Source: Actinomycetes bacterium (GTDB taxonomy: Bacteria > Actinomycetota > Acidimicrobiia > Acidimicrobiales > Palsa-688). Taken from it: 33,168 bases of DNA. The DNA lies in contig JAKBAM010000003.1 in NCBI GenBank assembly GCA_021809105.1, forward strand, positions 143,197 through 176,364, in the 5' to 3' direction. Both the position numbers and the translations under genes were made by a program. Positions within the stretch are counted from its first letter, which is position 1. The number at the start of each line of letters is the position of its first letter. Below are positions 18,301 to 25,202 of this stretch, in pieces. A model generated the notes under the pieces. That model saw nothing but the letters and a program-made list of their open reading frames with translations, had not been told where the DNA came from and ran no database searches.

Positions 18301-21300
18301 GGCGCAGGTGACCGATCCCGGTGGCCGCACGGTCTCGTACGGCTACGACGCCAACGGCAACCTCACATCGGTAACTGATCTCGGCGGTGGGGTCACGACG
18401 TACGCTTACGACACCAACCATCTCCTCACGTCGATCACCGACCCTGTCGGACATGTCACCACCAACACGTTCGATACCTCGCGGCGGGTCATCTCCCAGA
18501 CGGACGGGGCGGGAAGAACCACGTCATGGTCCTACGACATCAACCCGAACTCGATGTCTGGAACGACGTCGGTCACGGACCCGAAAGGGATCGTGACGGC
18601 CTACACCGTCAACGACGGGGAAGTGGCCACCAAAACTGCGGCGGCGGGAACATCCCAGGCCGCCACCTGGTCCTACACCTACGACCCGGCCACCTTAGGG
18701 GTGACATCGACGACCGACCCGAACAACCACAAAACCACGGCCGCCTATGACGGGAACGGGAACCGGACATCGACCACTGACGCCCTGGGCAAGTCGGTCA
18801 CCACCAGCTACAACGGCTTCAACGAACCGACCGCCGTCACCGACCGCAACGGGGTGACGACGACCAACACCTACGACGCAGCTGGGAACGTGCTGTCGTC
18901 TTCGACGCCGATCACCGGCGGAGGCACTCGGACCACCAGTTACAGCTACGGCGACAGCAGTAACCCGGGGTTGCCGACCACCGTGACTGACCCCGACGGC
19001 CATACCACCACCTACACCTACGATCGTTACGGCAACGAGGTGTCATCCACCGACGCTGACGGCAACAAGACCACGTACGCCTACAACGTCCTAGGTCAAA
19101 AGACCTCGCAGGTGTCACCGCGAGGAAACGTGCCGGGCGGAAACCCGACCTCCTACACCACCGCCTACAGCTACGGCGGACACGGCTGGCTGACCAAGAC
19201 TGTCACCGCTACCGGTGCAACCACCGCCACCGCCTACGACCTTGACGGAAACAAGGTGTCGGTCACCGACCCCGACAACCACGCCACCACCTACGCCTAC
19301 AACGGCGACAGCCAGCTGACTCTCATCACATATGCCGATAGCAGCACTGTCGGCTACGGCTACGACCTGGACGGAAACCGGACCACCCGGACCGACCAGA
19401 ACGGCAACGCCACCACTACCGCCTACGACGATCTCGGTAGACCCACATCGGTCACCGACCCTACGGGAGCGGTCACCGACAGCGGTTACGACGCCGCAGG
19501 CAACCGGACTTCGATCACCGACCCTAATGGTCATGCCACCACAACCATCTACGACGCCGACAACCGTCCCGTGTCGGTGACCGACGCCAACGATCACACC
19601 ATCACCTACAGCTACGACCCGAACGGCAACCGGCTCACCGCTACCGACGCCGACAACCACACCACCACCACCGCCTACGACAGCCTGAACCGGATCACGT
19701 CGATCACCGACCCGGCGGGGGCTGCCACCACCACCAGCTACGACCCGGTCGGCAACAAAACCTCGGTCACCGACCCAGCCGGTCATACCACTACCTACAG
19801 CTACGACCCAGCCAACCGGCTTGTCGGAGTCACGAACCCGGACAACACCAGCCTCGCCTACAGCTACGACCCTGACGGCAACCGCATCTCGGTCACCGAC
19901 GCCAACGGCGAAATCACCGCCGCCACCTACGACGCGGACGGCCGCAAGCTCGCCACGACCAACCCCGATAACCGCACCACCACCTACAGCTACGACCTTG
20001 CCGGCAACCAGACCACGATCACCGACCCGGCAGGCCGAACCACCACCACCACCTACAGCGCCCTCAACCAAGTCGCCTCCGTCTCCTACAGCGACGGAAT
20101 CACCCACTCCCTCGCGTACACGTACACCCCGACCGGAGAGATCGCTACCACCACCGATTCCACCGGAACGACGACCAACACCTACGACCGCGTCGGCCGA
20201 CTCACCGCTGTCGCGAACGGCACCGGTACCAAGGTCGCGTACAGCTACGACCCGGCAGGGCAGCGGACGTCGCTGACCTATCCAAACGGCCAGACCGTCA
20301 CCTACACCTACGACCCCGCCGGTCAACTCGCCTCGCTCACCGACCCCCTCGCCCACACCACCACCTTCGGCTACGACCCGGCCGGCAACCAGACCAGCAC
20401 CACCCTGCCGAACGGGATCACCTCGACAGTCGCCTACAACCCAGCCAACAACCCGACCGCCATCACCGACACCACAGCCACCTCGACACTCGCCTCCTAC
20501 GCCACCACCCGCAACAATCTTCAGCAAGTCGTATCCCAAACCGACTCCGCCCCCACCACCACCGGGGGCACCACCAATACTGCAGCCACCTACAGCTACA
20601 GCGCACTCGGGCAGCTCGCGTCAGTCGACAGCGCCGCCTACACATACGACCCAGCCGGAAACCCCACCGCCACACCCACCACCAACCGAGGCTTCGACCC
20701 AGCCGGCCAGTTGTGCTGGACCACCCCCGCGCCGATCAGCCCAGCCCCGTCCGGCTGCGCCACAACCCCCACAGGGGCCACCACCTACACCTACAACCCC
20801 GCCGGCGAACGGATCATCACCGCCCCAGCCACCGGGCCGCCCACCACCTACGGCTGGAACCAAGCCGCCCAACTCACCGCCGTCACCACCCCCGCCGCCA
20901 CCGAAACGAACGCCTACAACGCCAGCGGCTTCCTTCAAACACAAATCACCACCCCCAGCCACGCCGCCGCGCAGAACACCACACTCACCTGGGACACCAC
21001 ACTCAGCGTCCCGCTCCTCCTGGCCGACAGCACCAACAACTACGTCTACGGACCCGACGGCCTCCCCGTCGAACAGCTCAACACCACCACCAACACCCCC
21101 AGCTACTACCTCCACGACCAGACCGGATCTACCCGCGCCCTCACCAACCAGAGCGGCGCCGTCACCACCACGCTCACCTACTCCGCCACCGGCACACCCG
21201 CCCTCACCGGCACACCAGCCACGCCGCTCCTCTACGACGGCCAATACCAGGACCCAACCACCAGCCTGGTCTACCTCCGAGCACGCTGGTATGACCCATC

Positions 21301-22069
21301 CACCGACACCTTCCTCTCCGTCGACCCACTCGTCTCACAAACCCAGCAGCCCTACCAGTACGCCGGCGACAATCCCATCAACAACGTCGACCCGACCGGA
21401 GCGTGCTGGTACTGCGCGCTCGATCCGTGGAGCCACGCAAACCCGCTCTACAGCGCAGCTCAACACCACTCCACCATCTCGCAGATAATCCAATACGCCG
21501 ACCCCGCTTACCAAGCCATCAACGGCTACGCCACCGAAATCCAAGACGCACGCAACGGCTGCTCGTTCCTCACATCCTTCCAAGCCGGACTACAAGGCGC
21601 CGTCGGCGCCGCCGGCACCGTCGGCGCCGCCGGCACCGTCGGATTCGCCGGCAGCATCACCGAGATGGGCAGCGGCCTCCTCCCCAAAGGCGCAGAGTTG
21701 GCAGCCGGCGGCGGTGCCCGATTCGTTGCGGGCTCTGACGGAGCCGTTGTTGACACCCTCGGTGGGAACGTTCCTGACGCGATCTCGTTGGGCAAGTACC
21801 CGGCGTATGTAGATCTTGGGGCTCAGACCGGTGCCCGTACCTTCAGCATGTCTGATGAGGCCTGGAACGCGATGTCTCCGGCGGAACAGTGGGCTCGGAA
21901 TCAGCAGTTCCTAGACCAGGCGATCGCGCGGGTAAGTCAGATCCGGCTTGCCTCGCCGCTCACGGTCGAAAATCTCACGGGTGGCTACGGGCAAGAGATC
22001 GAGTACCTCCTGAAACAGGGATTCACTCCAAGTCCGGACGGCGCCATGATCTTGCCACCGGGTGGATGA
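15365..22069 (+). CDS. Giant RHS/YD-repeat polymorphic toxin with duplicated beta-propellers
   Basis: The product is about 2234 residues. GTG 15365 has GGGGAGG 5 nt upstream; ATG 15335, ten codons earlier, is the alternative. An N-terminal membrane or signal segment (VLVWRVVGTLLALVVAVSV) is followed by two NHL-like beta-propeller regions (about residues 169-417 and 481-730) that are identical in sequence. A DUF6531-like region (CQPCSGDPVNTVTGEF, about residue 812) follows, then dozens of YD repeats to about 1850. The RHS core ends at YQYAGDNPINNVDPTGA, near residue 2010. The last 220 residues are the variable tip, with an Ala/Gly-rich stretch and a unique end. YD shells encapsulate C-terminal toxins. 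The overlapping downstream gene is the likely immunity partner. The toxin activity is not identified. Confidence 0.88.
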   Translation: MGLDDSGTKLPHDLRAGALVPVLVWRVVGTLLALVVAVSVGQALAGRSGQPGPSQARAAVSGVQDTKRDQAPFPRRSAQQRNYARQGPASALLKPAAAWSRVVSLGRESLPSSQAWLRPVLARSALGAWNPQVVGTTSPAAIRPLPSPTQLRRLAGGARLAAASAPPPIDPGLVSSLAGSGQGNDVSGVGSAASVWSPAAEVLVGSDLYVGGPSIQTVNVSSGATSTLVPNGGSTDSSDPSQVRVSLVSSMTTDGSALYFTDSGRLRRMDLSSGATSTLVGSGPGGSYLQSVAWGSDGNLYVADIGAVYRVDLATDQLVTVASAPSGTWLHGIAAGTSGLWVQGAINTNGTNTAPVLSLAYGSSTFSTFVADDGNELSNGGGGNEPLVQAGQYLYAVGAGSASIRRYDTTTGNYAIIAGNTSPGFRDGTGYEAWFNDIQGLLSDGSGTLYVADTYNNRVRAVVAGQAQATVPPDVTSTVSIDPGLVSSLAGSGQGNDVSGVGSAASVWSPAAEVLVGSDLYVGGPSIQTVNVSSGATSTLVPNGGSTDSSDPSQVRVSLVSSMTTDGSALYFTDSGRLRRMDLSSGATSTLVGSGPGGSYLQSVAWGSDGNLYVADIGAVYRVDLATDQLVTVASAPSGTWLHGIAAGTSGLWVQGAINTNGTNTAPVLSLAYGSSTFSTFVADDGNELSNGGGGNEPLVQAGQYLYAVGAGSASIRRYDTTTGNYAIIAAGATNASGGVVTGYTDGMGTAALFDDLQGLVSDGTGRLYAADTGNNRVRMVGSTVAPSAAGGPILPLESSGGSNGAELGSCQPCSGDPVNTVTGEFDTAATDVRVPGRGPGLDMSRTYGSLSSEIEGPFGYGWSDSYGMLLYPDPSMGAGVMDVRQESGSVVRFVQQPDGTWQAPSRVLAALVHNSDGTWTFTRKKTSVFEFNAAGELVTESDLNGNTTTLAYNGSGQLISVTDPSGRTLSFTYNGSFVAQVTDPGGRTVSYGYDANGNLTSVTDLGGGVTTYAYDTNHLLTSITDPVGHVTTNTFDTSRRVISQTDGAGRTTSWSYDINPNSMSGTTSVTDPKGIVTAYTVNDGEVATKTAAAGTSQAATWSYTYDPATLGVTSTTDPNNHKTTAAYDGNGNRTSTTDALGKSVTTSYNGFNEPTAVTDRNGVTTTNTYDAAGNVLSSSTPITGGGTRTTSYSYGDSSNPGLPTTVTDPDGHTTTYTYDRYGNEVSSTDADGNKTTYAYNVLGQKTSQVSPRGNVPGGNPTSYTTAYSYGGHGWLTKTVTATGATTATAYDLDGNKVSVTDPDNHATTYAYNGDSQLTLITYADSSTVGYGYDLDGNRTTRTDQNGNATTTAYDDLGRPTSVTDPTGAVTDSGYDAAGNRTSITDPNGHATTTIYDADNRPVSVTDANDHTITYSYDPNGNRLTATDADNHTTTTAYDSLNRITSITDPAGAATTTSYDPVGNKTSVTDPAGHTTTYSYDPANRLVGVTNPDNTSLAYSYDPDGNRISVTDANGEITAATYDADGRKLATTNPDNRTTTYSYDLAGNQTTITDPAGRTTTTTYSALNQVASVSYSDGITHSLAYTYTPTGEIATTTDSTGTTTNTYDRVGRLTAVANGTGTKVAYSYDPAGQRTSLTYPNGQTVTYTYDPAGQLASLTDPLAHTTTFGYDPAGNQTSTTLPNGITSTVAYNPANNPTAITDTTATSTLASYATTRNNLQQVVSQTDSAPTTTGGTTNTAATYSYSALGQLASVDSAAYTYDPAGNPTATPTTNRGFDPAGQLCWTTPAPISPAPSGCATTPTGATTYTYNPAGERIITAPATGPPTTYGWNQAAQLTAVTTPAATETNAYNASGFLQTQITTPSHAAAQNTTLTWDTTLSVPLLLADSTNNYVYGPDGLPVEQLNTTTNTPSYYLHDQTGSTRALTNQSGAVTTTLTYSATGTPALTGTPATPLLYDGQYQDPTTSLVYLRARWYDPSTDTFLSVDPLVSQTQQPYQYAGDNPINNVDPTGACWYCALDPWSHANPLYSAAQHHSTISQIIQYADPAYQAINGYATEIQDARNGCSFLTSFQAGLQGAVGAAGTVGAAGTVGFAGSITEMGSGLLPKGAELAAGGGARFVAGSDGAVVDTLGGNVPDAISLGKYPAYVDLGAQTGARTFSMSDEAWNAMSPAEQWARNQQFLDQAIARVSQIRLASPLTVENLTGGYGQEIEYLLKQGFTPSPDGAMILPPGG
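15869..16617 (+). repeat. 749-bp direct repeat, copy 1 (beta-propeller)
   Basis: From ATCGATCCGGG at 15869 to 16617 the sequence recurs at a constant offset of 936 bp (16805-17553). All the translated frames I compared across both copies are identical, so the nucleotide sequence is identical or nearly so. It encodes one NHL-like propeller with segments such as NLYVADIGAVYRVDL. Confidence 0.92.
16805..17553 (+). repeat. 749-bp direct repeat, copy 2 (beta-propeller)
   Basis: This is the second copy of the propeller block, offset 936 bp from copy 1. It diverges from copy 1 at 17554, where the C-terminal blades differ (GATNASGGVVTGYTDGMGT against GNTSPGFRDGTGYEAW). Identity inside and divergence outside suggest recent duplication or gene conversion. 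Confidence 0.92.
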
Positions 22070-22488
22070 TCAGCGTGCTAGATCTCCGCTCCGCCCCTGG
22101 CGCCATTGACCGTCTGGTCAAGTGGCTGACCGACCGTGGTTTCACCGTGATGGAGGAGAGGGCCTCCGATCCGAACAACCAGTATGCGGTTTTTATGGGA
22201 GGTGACCGGACCGTGAAGGTCACGGTTACCCGAGGGGAATGGTCCCTGGGAATCGGTATCTCAGGCAGAACCTTCCATCCGGAGCAGTGGGAGGCGTGGC
22301 TCGACGGGTATCCGCTTGCCGGTGATCTGGCGAACATCGAACAGCAAGTCGAGTTCATCACTCAGCGTTGGGACACAGCGGTCGAGCGACTTCGAGAGAA
22401 TCCCGGAGCCGAGGAGGAAATCGCGGCGATCGGTGATGACTGGGTGGAGCGCCGATTTGGGTTCCGTCCTCCGAAGCCAGCGGGCTAG
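22066..22488 (+). CDS. Candidate immunity protein for the RHS toxin
   Basis: The 140-residue protein starts at ATG 22066 and overlaps the RHS stop as ATGA, so it should be translationally coupled. It begins MISVLDLRSAPGAIDRLVKW and continues with a mixed alpha/beta pattern (FTVMEERASDPNNQYAVFMGGDRTVKVTVT, shown here only for its first half: FTVMEERASDPNN). No signal peptide is seen, which fits a cytoplasmic toxin target. It is acidic toward the C-terminus. I recognise no family. The immunity role is inferred purely from position, overlap and size. Longer upstream frames are shadows inside the RHS gene. Confidence 0.7.
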   Translation: MISVLDLRSAPGAIDRLVKWLTDRGFTVMEERASDPNNQYAVFMGGDRTVKVTVTRGEWSLGIGISGRTFHPEQWEAWLDGYPLAGDLANIEQQVEFITQRWDTAVERLRENPGAEEEIAAIGDDWVERRFGFRPPKPAG

Positions 22489-22492
22489 GCCC

Positions 22493-22858
22493 TCAGCTGG
22501 CTTGGCAGAAGGCTGCTTTGACCCGGTTTTGGCGATCAGGCCTTCGATGATGCGGAGCACCGCTTGTCGGTCGGTGTCGTCGAGTTGGCCGAGTTCGATG
22601 ATGCCTTCGGCCAGGTGGAGCTCGGCGCCTTGGAGGGGACGCCGGGGGGCGTCGTCGATCACGAGGTAGTCGATTGAGGTGTCGAGCGCTTCGGCTAGGC
22701 GGACGAGGGCCGGGATGGAAGGTGTGAGCTTGGCGGTCTCGTAGCGGCTGATGCGCCGGGACTCCGCTCCTACCTTCCGGGATGAGCGCACGGGCCGACA
22801 ACCCCGCCGCCCGACAAGCCTGGCGCTCAGCCCTCCCGCGACGCCTGAGCCGTGCCAC
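22493..22858 (-). pseudogene. Frameshifted XRE-family regulator
   Basis: From GTG 22858 the reading is VARLRRRGRAERQACRAAG then LSARAL, a typical Cro/C1 first helix region. It must then shift frame near 22780 to continue KVGAESRRISRYETAKLTP, ALVRLAEALDTSIDYLV and the C-terminal EGIIELGQLDDTDRQAVL. Removing one A in the CTCATCCCGG stretch would restore a normal HTH reading (ALSRKVGAES). A second shift near 22525 would reach the nearby stop at 22493. It partly overlaps the open frame of the DUF5615 gene. A sequencing error at the first site would make this an intact regulator of about 120 residues. Confidence 0.6.
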
Positions 22859-23233
22859 ATTCGTGCCACAGCAGCCGGTCAAACCCGGTCGCATCCCGGC
22901 GCAGCTGGTCGAGCCGAAGGGCCTCTGACTGCCCGAACATGCGAAAGTGCTGGTGAGCGAAGTCATGAGCCTCGCGTGCGTTGCTGCTCGGCTGTCGTCG
23001 AGCGGACGCAGGACGACGATCCCGCAGTGGGTTCCGATCGGGTAGGCGCTAAGATCGGAGAAGTCGAGGTCCAGCGTCACCAACACCCGGTCCTCCGATA
23101 CGGTGGCCGCCAGCACGACCTCGTCGGGCTGCCCAGCGAGGTCTTCGTCGTAGACCGCGTCGGCGTCGTGGCCGGCCTCGACGAATGTGTGGGCGGCGCG
23201 GTAGGGGAGGTTCTCGTCGAGCTTGAACCTCAT
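22493..23233 (-). CDS. DUF5615 PIN-like toxin, C-terminus disrupted or read through
   Basis: The first 80 or so residues are a clear DUF5615 (Mut7-C/PIN-like) domain: MRFKLDENLPYRAAHTFVEAGHDADAV, abbreviated to RFKLDENLP, then VLVTLDLDFSDL and GIVVLRPLDD. The acidic DEN and DLDF residues are the presumed catalytic ones. Family members are about 110-120 residues, but this frame stays open for 246 and runs into the XRE remnant, so the real end is lost. A shift near 22945 would give a stop at 22827, closer to normal size. ATG 23233 lies 7 bp after the DUF433 stop. Together they form a toxin-antitoxin-like pair, with toxin activity doubtful. Confidence 0.65.
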   Translation of the reverse strand: MRFKLDENLPYRAAHTFVEAGHDADAVYDEDLAGQPDEVVLAATVSEDRVLVTLDLDFSDLSAYPIGTHCGIVVLRPLDDSRAATHARLMTSLTSTFACSGSQRPFGSTSCAGMRPGLTGCCGTNVARLRRRGRAERQACRAAGLSARALIPEGRSGVPAHQPLRDRQAHTFHPGPRPPSRSARHLNRLPRDRRRPPASPPRRRAPPGRRHHRTRPTRRHRPTSGAPHHRRPDRQNRVKAAFCQAS

Positions 23234-23240
23234 CGTTGCC

Positions 23241-23483
23241 TCAACGGCCGGAGGGCTCCAGGCGATGGACCTCTTGACGGGCCAGCCACGACCCGTAGGC
23301 GAGAGCTCCCCGGATCCCTTCGGTGGTCAGCGAAGGATATTCGGCCATGATCTCGGCCTCGGTGTCTCCTGATGCCAGCGAATCAAGGACGGTGGTCACC
23401 AGGATCCGGGTGCCTCTGACGCACGGCTTGCCGTGACAGACCGCAGGGTCGATCGTCACCATGTCGGCCGGGTCATTAGACAT
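23241..23483 (-). CDS. DUF433 antitoxin-like protein
   Basis: The 80-residue protein has the DUF433 core (VCHGKPCVRGTRILVTTVLD, LASGDTEAEIMAEYPSLT, IRGALAYGSWLA), a winged-helix DNA-binding fold. DUF433 proteins are regularly encoded immediately before DUF5615 PIN-like proteins and are considered their antitoxins. I chose ATG 23483 (MSNDPADMVTID). The longer frame upstream would cross the GTCCCAAC iterons and lacks family support. The iterons lie 50-95 bp upstream and could influence its promoter. Confidence 0.85.
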   Translation of the reverse strand: MSNDPADMVTIDPAVCHGKPCVRGTRILVTTVLDSLASGDTEAEIMAEYPSLTTEGIRGALAYGSWLARQEVHRLEPSGR

Positions 23484-23532
23484 GACTTCATGATGCCACC
23501 TTCGGCCTCGCGAGCGTTTGGAGGGCGGCGGC

Positions 23533-23578
23533 GTCCCAACGCCTGTCCCAACATCTGTCCCAACAAACTGGTCCCGAC
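23533..23578 (+). promoter_or_regulatory. GTCCCAAC iterons (putative integrase arm sites, right end)
   Basis: GTCCCAAC occurs at 23533, 23545 and 23557, and the variant GTCCCGAC at 23571, with spacings of 12, 12 and 14 bp. The middle two are CTGTCCCAACA, differing in one base from the left-end TTGTCCCAACA pair at 8667-8689. Matching iterons just inside both attachment sites are what integrase or Xis arm sites look like. The direction is the same at both ends. Confidence 0.55.
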
Positions 23579-23687
23579 GCGTCTCGGTTTGCACCACTCC
23601 TTTCGACCGACTGTGTCGCCACCCCCTCTGACCAGCTACAACGTGATCGCAGGCGACGCGACGAGACCGTCCGGCACGCCGCGTCGA

Positions 23688-23733
23688 GCACTCGTAATGC
23701 GTAGGTCAGGAGTTCGATTCTCCTCTCGGGCTC
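23688..23733 (+). repeat. Attachment site copy 2 (tRNA-Thr 3' fragment)
   Basis: This is an exact 46-bp copy of 8565-8610: the anticodon stem-loop, T-arm and acceptor 3' strand, without the 5' half or the CCA. The flanks differ from the tRNA gene. It marks the right end of the 15.2-kb element or an internal junction of a longer composite. It cannot fold as a tRNA. Confidence 0.88.
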
Positions 23734-24238
23734 GACATTGCCGCAGGTCAAGGGCCTCCCGCGAGTCTCGGTGGCCTAAGCGGAGTCGCTCCGGCGGGGA
23801 CGCATAAGGGACCTGGGGGCCATAATTTCCGACGTTGGGGAGCCAAAGCGGATGGGGCGCCAGGCCCTGACCAGGTACGATGCCGCCAAGTCGGTTCTGG
23901 TCGTCGGCAATCGTGGCTGACGAGCCCTTCAGGTGCGTGCGTAGGTCACGCTCTCCGTCCGGACGGTGCGTTAGCGATGCGATAGGCCCGCGCGTCCGAG
24001 ACGGTCGCCGGCGATGAGACCACGACTTCAGCGCCAACGCAACAGGGCGCCCCCAAGAACAACAGCAGACGGGTCGCCTCCTATGCGGAGTCCTCGCCAG
24101 GCGCCGAACGCCGGGTGCGTACGCTTCCGTTCCGAACCTCTGGCCGCACAGGCGGTGACCGAACAAGACCAGGGAGCGGTGCCCACGCCGCTCCGCCCAC
24201 AACCGCGCCCCACGTACACCTCTCGACTGGCTTCGGTA
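23734..24238. other. Non-coding or unrecognised stretch
   Basis: About 500 bp lie between attachment copy 2 and the vapBC promoter. I found no convincing frame: the open frames have no family features and poor ribosome-binding sites. Some may be decayed chromosomal or element sequence. Confidence 0.4.
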
Positions 24239-24244
24239 TATACT
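24239..24244 (+). promoter_or_regulatory. -10 element TATACT upstream of second vapBC
   Basis: TATACT lies in an unusually AT-rich patch (GGTATATACTTTTCG) 19 bp before the vapB ATG, followed by GAGG as ribosome-binding site. No good -35 is visible at 17 bp. The AT-rich patch contrasts with the GC-rich surroundings. Confidence 0.4.
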
Positions 24245-24263
24245 TTTCGACGAGGTGAGAGAT

Positions 24264-24482
24264 ATGGGCAAAACGATGGTGGACCTTGACGATGACGCCC
24301 TGCAGGCCGCAAAGGTCGTGCTCGGGACGGCAACCAAGAAGGAGACGATCAACCAGGCGCTCAAGGCGGTCGTCGCCACTGCCCGTCGAGCCGATGCCGT
24401 CGTGGCTGAGATCGAGCGTGGGCACGCCGGGTTCTATCGGCGACTCCTCGACGACGACGTGGCTGACGTGCTCAGACGATGA
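24264..24482 (+). CDS. vapB: VapB-type antitoxin (second copy)
   Basis: The 72-residue antitoxin begins MGKTMVDLDDDALQAAKVVL and continues GTATKKETINQALKAVV. This is the type II VapB pattern, in which an N-terminal ribbon strand and helices bind DNA and the C-terminal helix (FYRRLLDDDVADVLRR) binds toxin. ATG 24264 follows GAGG by 8 nt. GTG 24255, three codons earlier, is possible. The stop overlaps the toxin start as ATGA. Confidence 0.88.
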   Translation: MGKTMVDLDDDALQAAKVVLGTATKKETINQALKAVVATARRADAVVAEIERGHAGFYRRLLDDDVADVLRR

Positions 24483-24901
24483 CGGTGGGCTACCTCGCCG
24501 ACAAGTCGGCGCTTGCCCGCTGGGACGAGGCCAGCGTCGCAGGTGTACTGGACCCGGCTTTGGCCGCCGGCCTGCTGTGGTCGTGCCCGCAGGTCGACCT
24601 TGAGGTGCTCTTCTCGGCGCAGAGCCCCGCCGAGTACTTCAGCGTTCGCAACGACCGAGCGGCGACCTACAGCCGCGCTCCGCTCGTCGATGAGATCGGT
24701 GTGATCGCCTTGGAGTTGCAGGCTTCGCTGGCCCGAGCTGGACACCTCCGCGCAGTCGGTCCCATGGATCTCCTCATCGCAGCCACCGCCGTCGACCATG
24801 GCCTGACGGTCCTCCATTACGACAGCGACTTCGAGATCCTCGCGACGGCCGATACTCGAGTTGCCCACCAATGGGTCGTCCCACGCGGCTCGGTGGACTG
24901 A
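24479..24901 (+). CDS. vapC: VapC-type PIN-domain toxin (second copy)
   Basis: The 140-residue PIN ribonuclease begins MTVGYLADKSALARWDE, with Asp in the first acidic position. SPAEYFSVRND covers the second region, GPMDLLIAATAVDHGLTVLH the third and YDSDFEILA the fourth. It overlaps vapB by 4 nt. The pair is the only recognisable cargo between attachment copies 2 and 3, so it forms an islet that could behave as a passenger of the neighbouring integrase. It is unrelated in detail to the first VapBC pair on the element. Confidence 0.9.
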   Translation: MTVGYLADKSALARWDEASVAGVLDPALAAGLLWSCPQVDLEVLFSAQSPAEYFSVRNDRAATYSRAPLVDEIGVIALELQASLARAGHLRAVGPMDLLIAATAVDHGLTVLHYDSDFEILATADTRVAHQWVVPRGSVD

Positions 24902-25001
24902 GGTGCTCGAAAGATCCTCCGACGGTGCGCTCCAATCCGTTCGTGCTCTGCCTGGCATCTCTCTGAATCTGACGAAGCGCGAGTGGGGGTCACATTGTGC
25001 A

Positions 25002-25119
25002 TCTCGCGTCCCCTTGGCGTCCCCGGCCAGTGATTACGGACCACTCCCAGCCACACCCAGAGACGGTTGTTCCCGCTGGTCAGCATCCTGACGGACTGGG
25101 ATTGGCGCAAGCAGACCCT
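25002..25119 (+). repeat. 118-bp dispersed repeat, copy A (abuts attachment copy 3)
   Basis: The block from TCTCGCGTCCCC to AGCAGACCCT is similar by eye to 27469-27586, sharing GGCGTCCCCGGCC, CGGACCACTCCCAGCCACAC and AGCAGACCC. It ends directly at attachment copy 3. It probably marks the terminal sequence inside the right end of an element family. No function is recognised. Confidence 0.7.
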
Positions 25120-25162
25120 CTCGTAATGCGTAGGTCAGGAGTTCGATTCTCCTCTCGGGCTC
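25120..25162 (+). repeat. Attachment site copy 3 (tRNA-Thr 3' fragment)
   Basis: This is an exact 43-bp copy of tRNA positions 8568-8610. The missing 3 bp on the left, compared with copy 2, narrow the shared core. It indicates a second insertion event in the same tRNA, or the true right end of a composite element (8565-25162). Confidence 0.85.
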
Positions 25163-25202
25163 GGTTATCCCTCTCGGGGTTGCTCGCGGGGGCGTCCCCC
25201 GC

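Larger units (their letters stand above)
8565..23733 (+). mobile_element. Integrative and mobilizable element in tRNA-Thr (about 15.2 kb)
   Basis: The element is bounded by exact 46-bp copies of the tRNA-Thr 3' half. Its genes in order are a tyrosine integrase (+), an excisionase-like protein (-), VapBC (-), a MobF relaxase-helicase (+), an RHS/YD toxin with candidate immunity gene (+), a broken XRE gene, and DUF5615 and DUF433 (all -). GTCCCAAC iterons lie inside both ends. No T4SS, coupling protein or replication initiator was recognised, so transfer would need a helper. The integrase and relaxase appear intact, so it may still be mobile. A larger composite ending at the third att copy (25162) is an alternative boundary. 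Confidence 0.78.

Noticed and set aside
19115..20539. 474-codon open frame antisense to the YD-repeat region
   Set aside because: Its Val/Gly-rich repetitive product mirrors the YD repeats and has no start signals.
23688..25162. Possible additional tRNA genes at 23688 and 25120
   Set aside because: Only the 3' half of tRNA-Thr is present. The acceptor 5' strand, D-arm and CCA are missing, so they are attachment fragments. Minus-strand peptides of the EPERRIELLTYAL type there are tRNA shadows.
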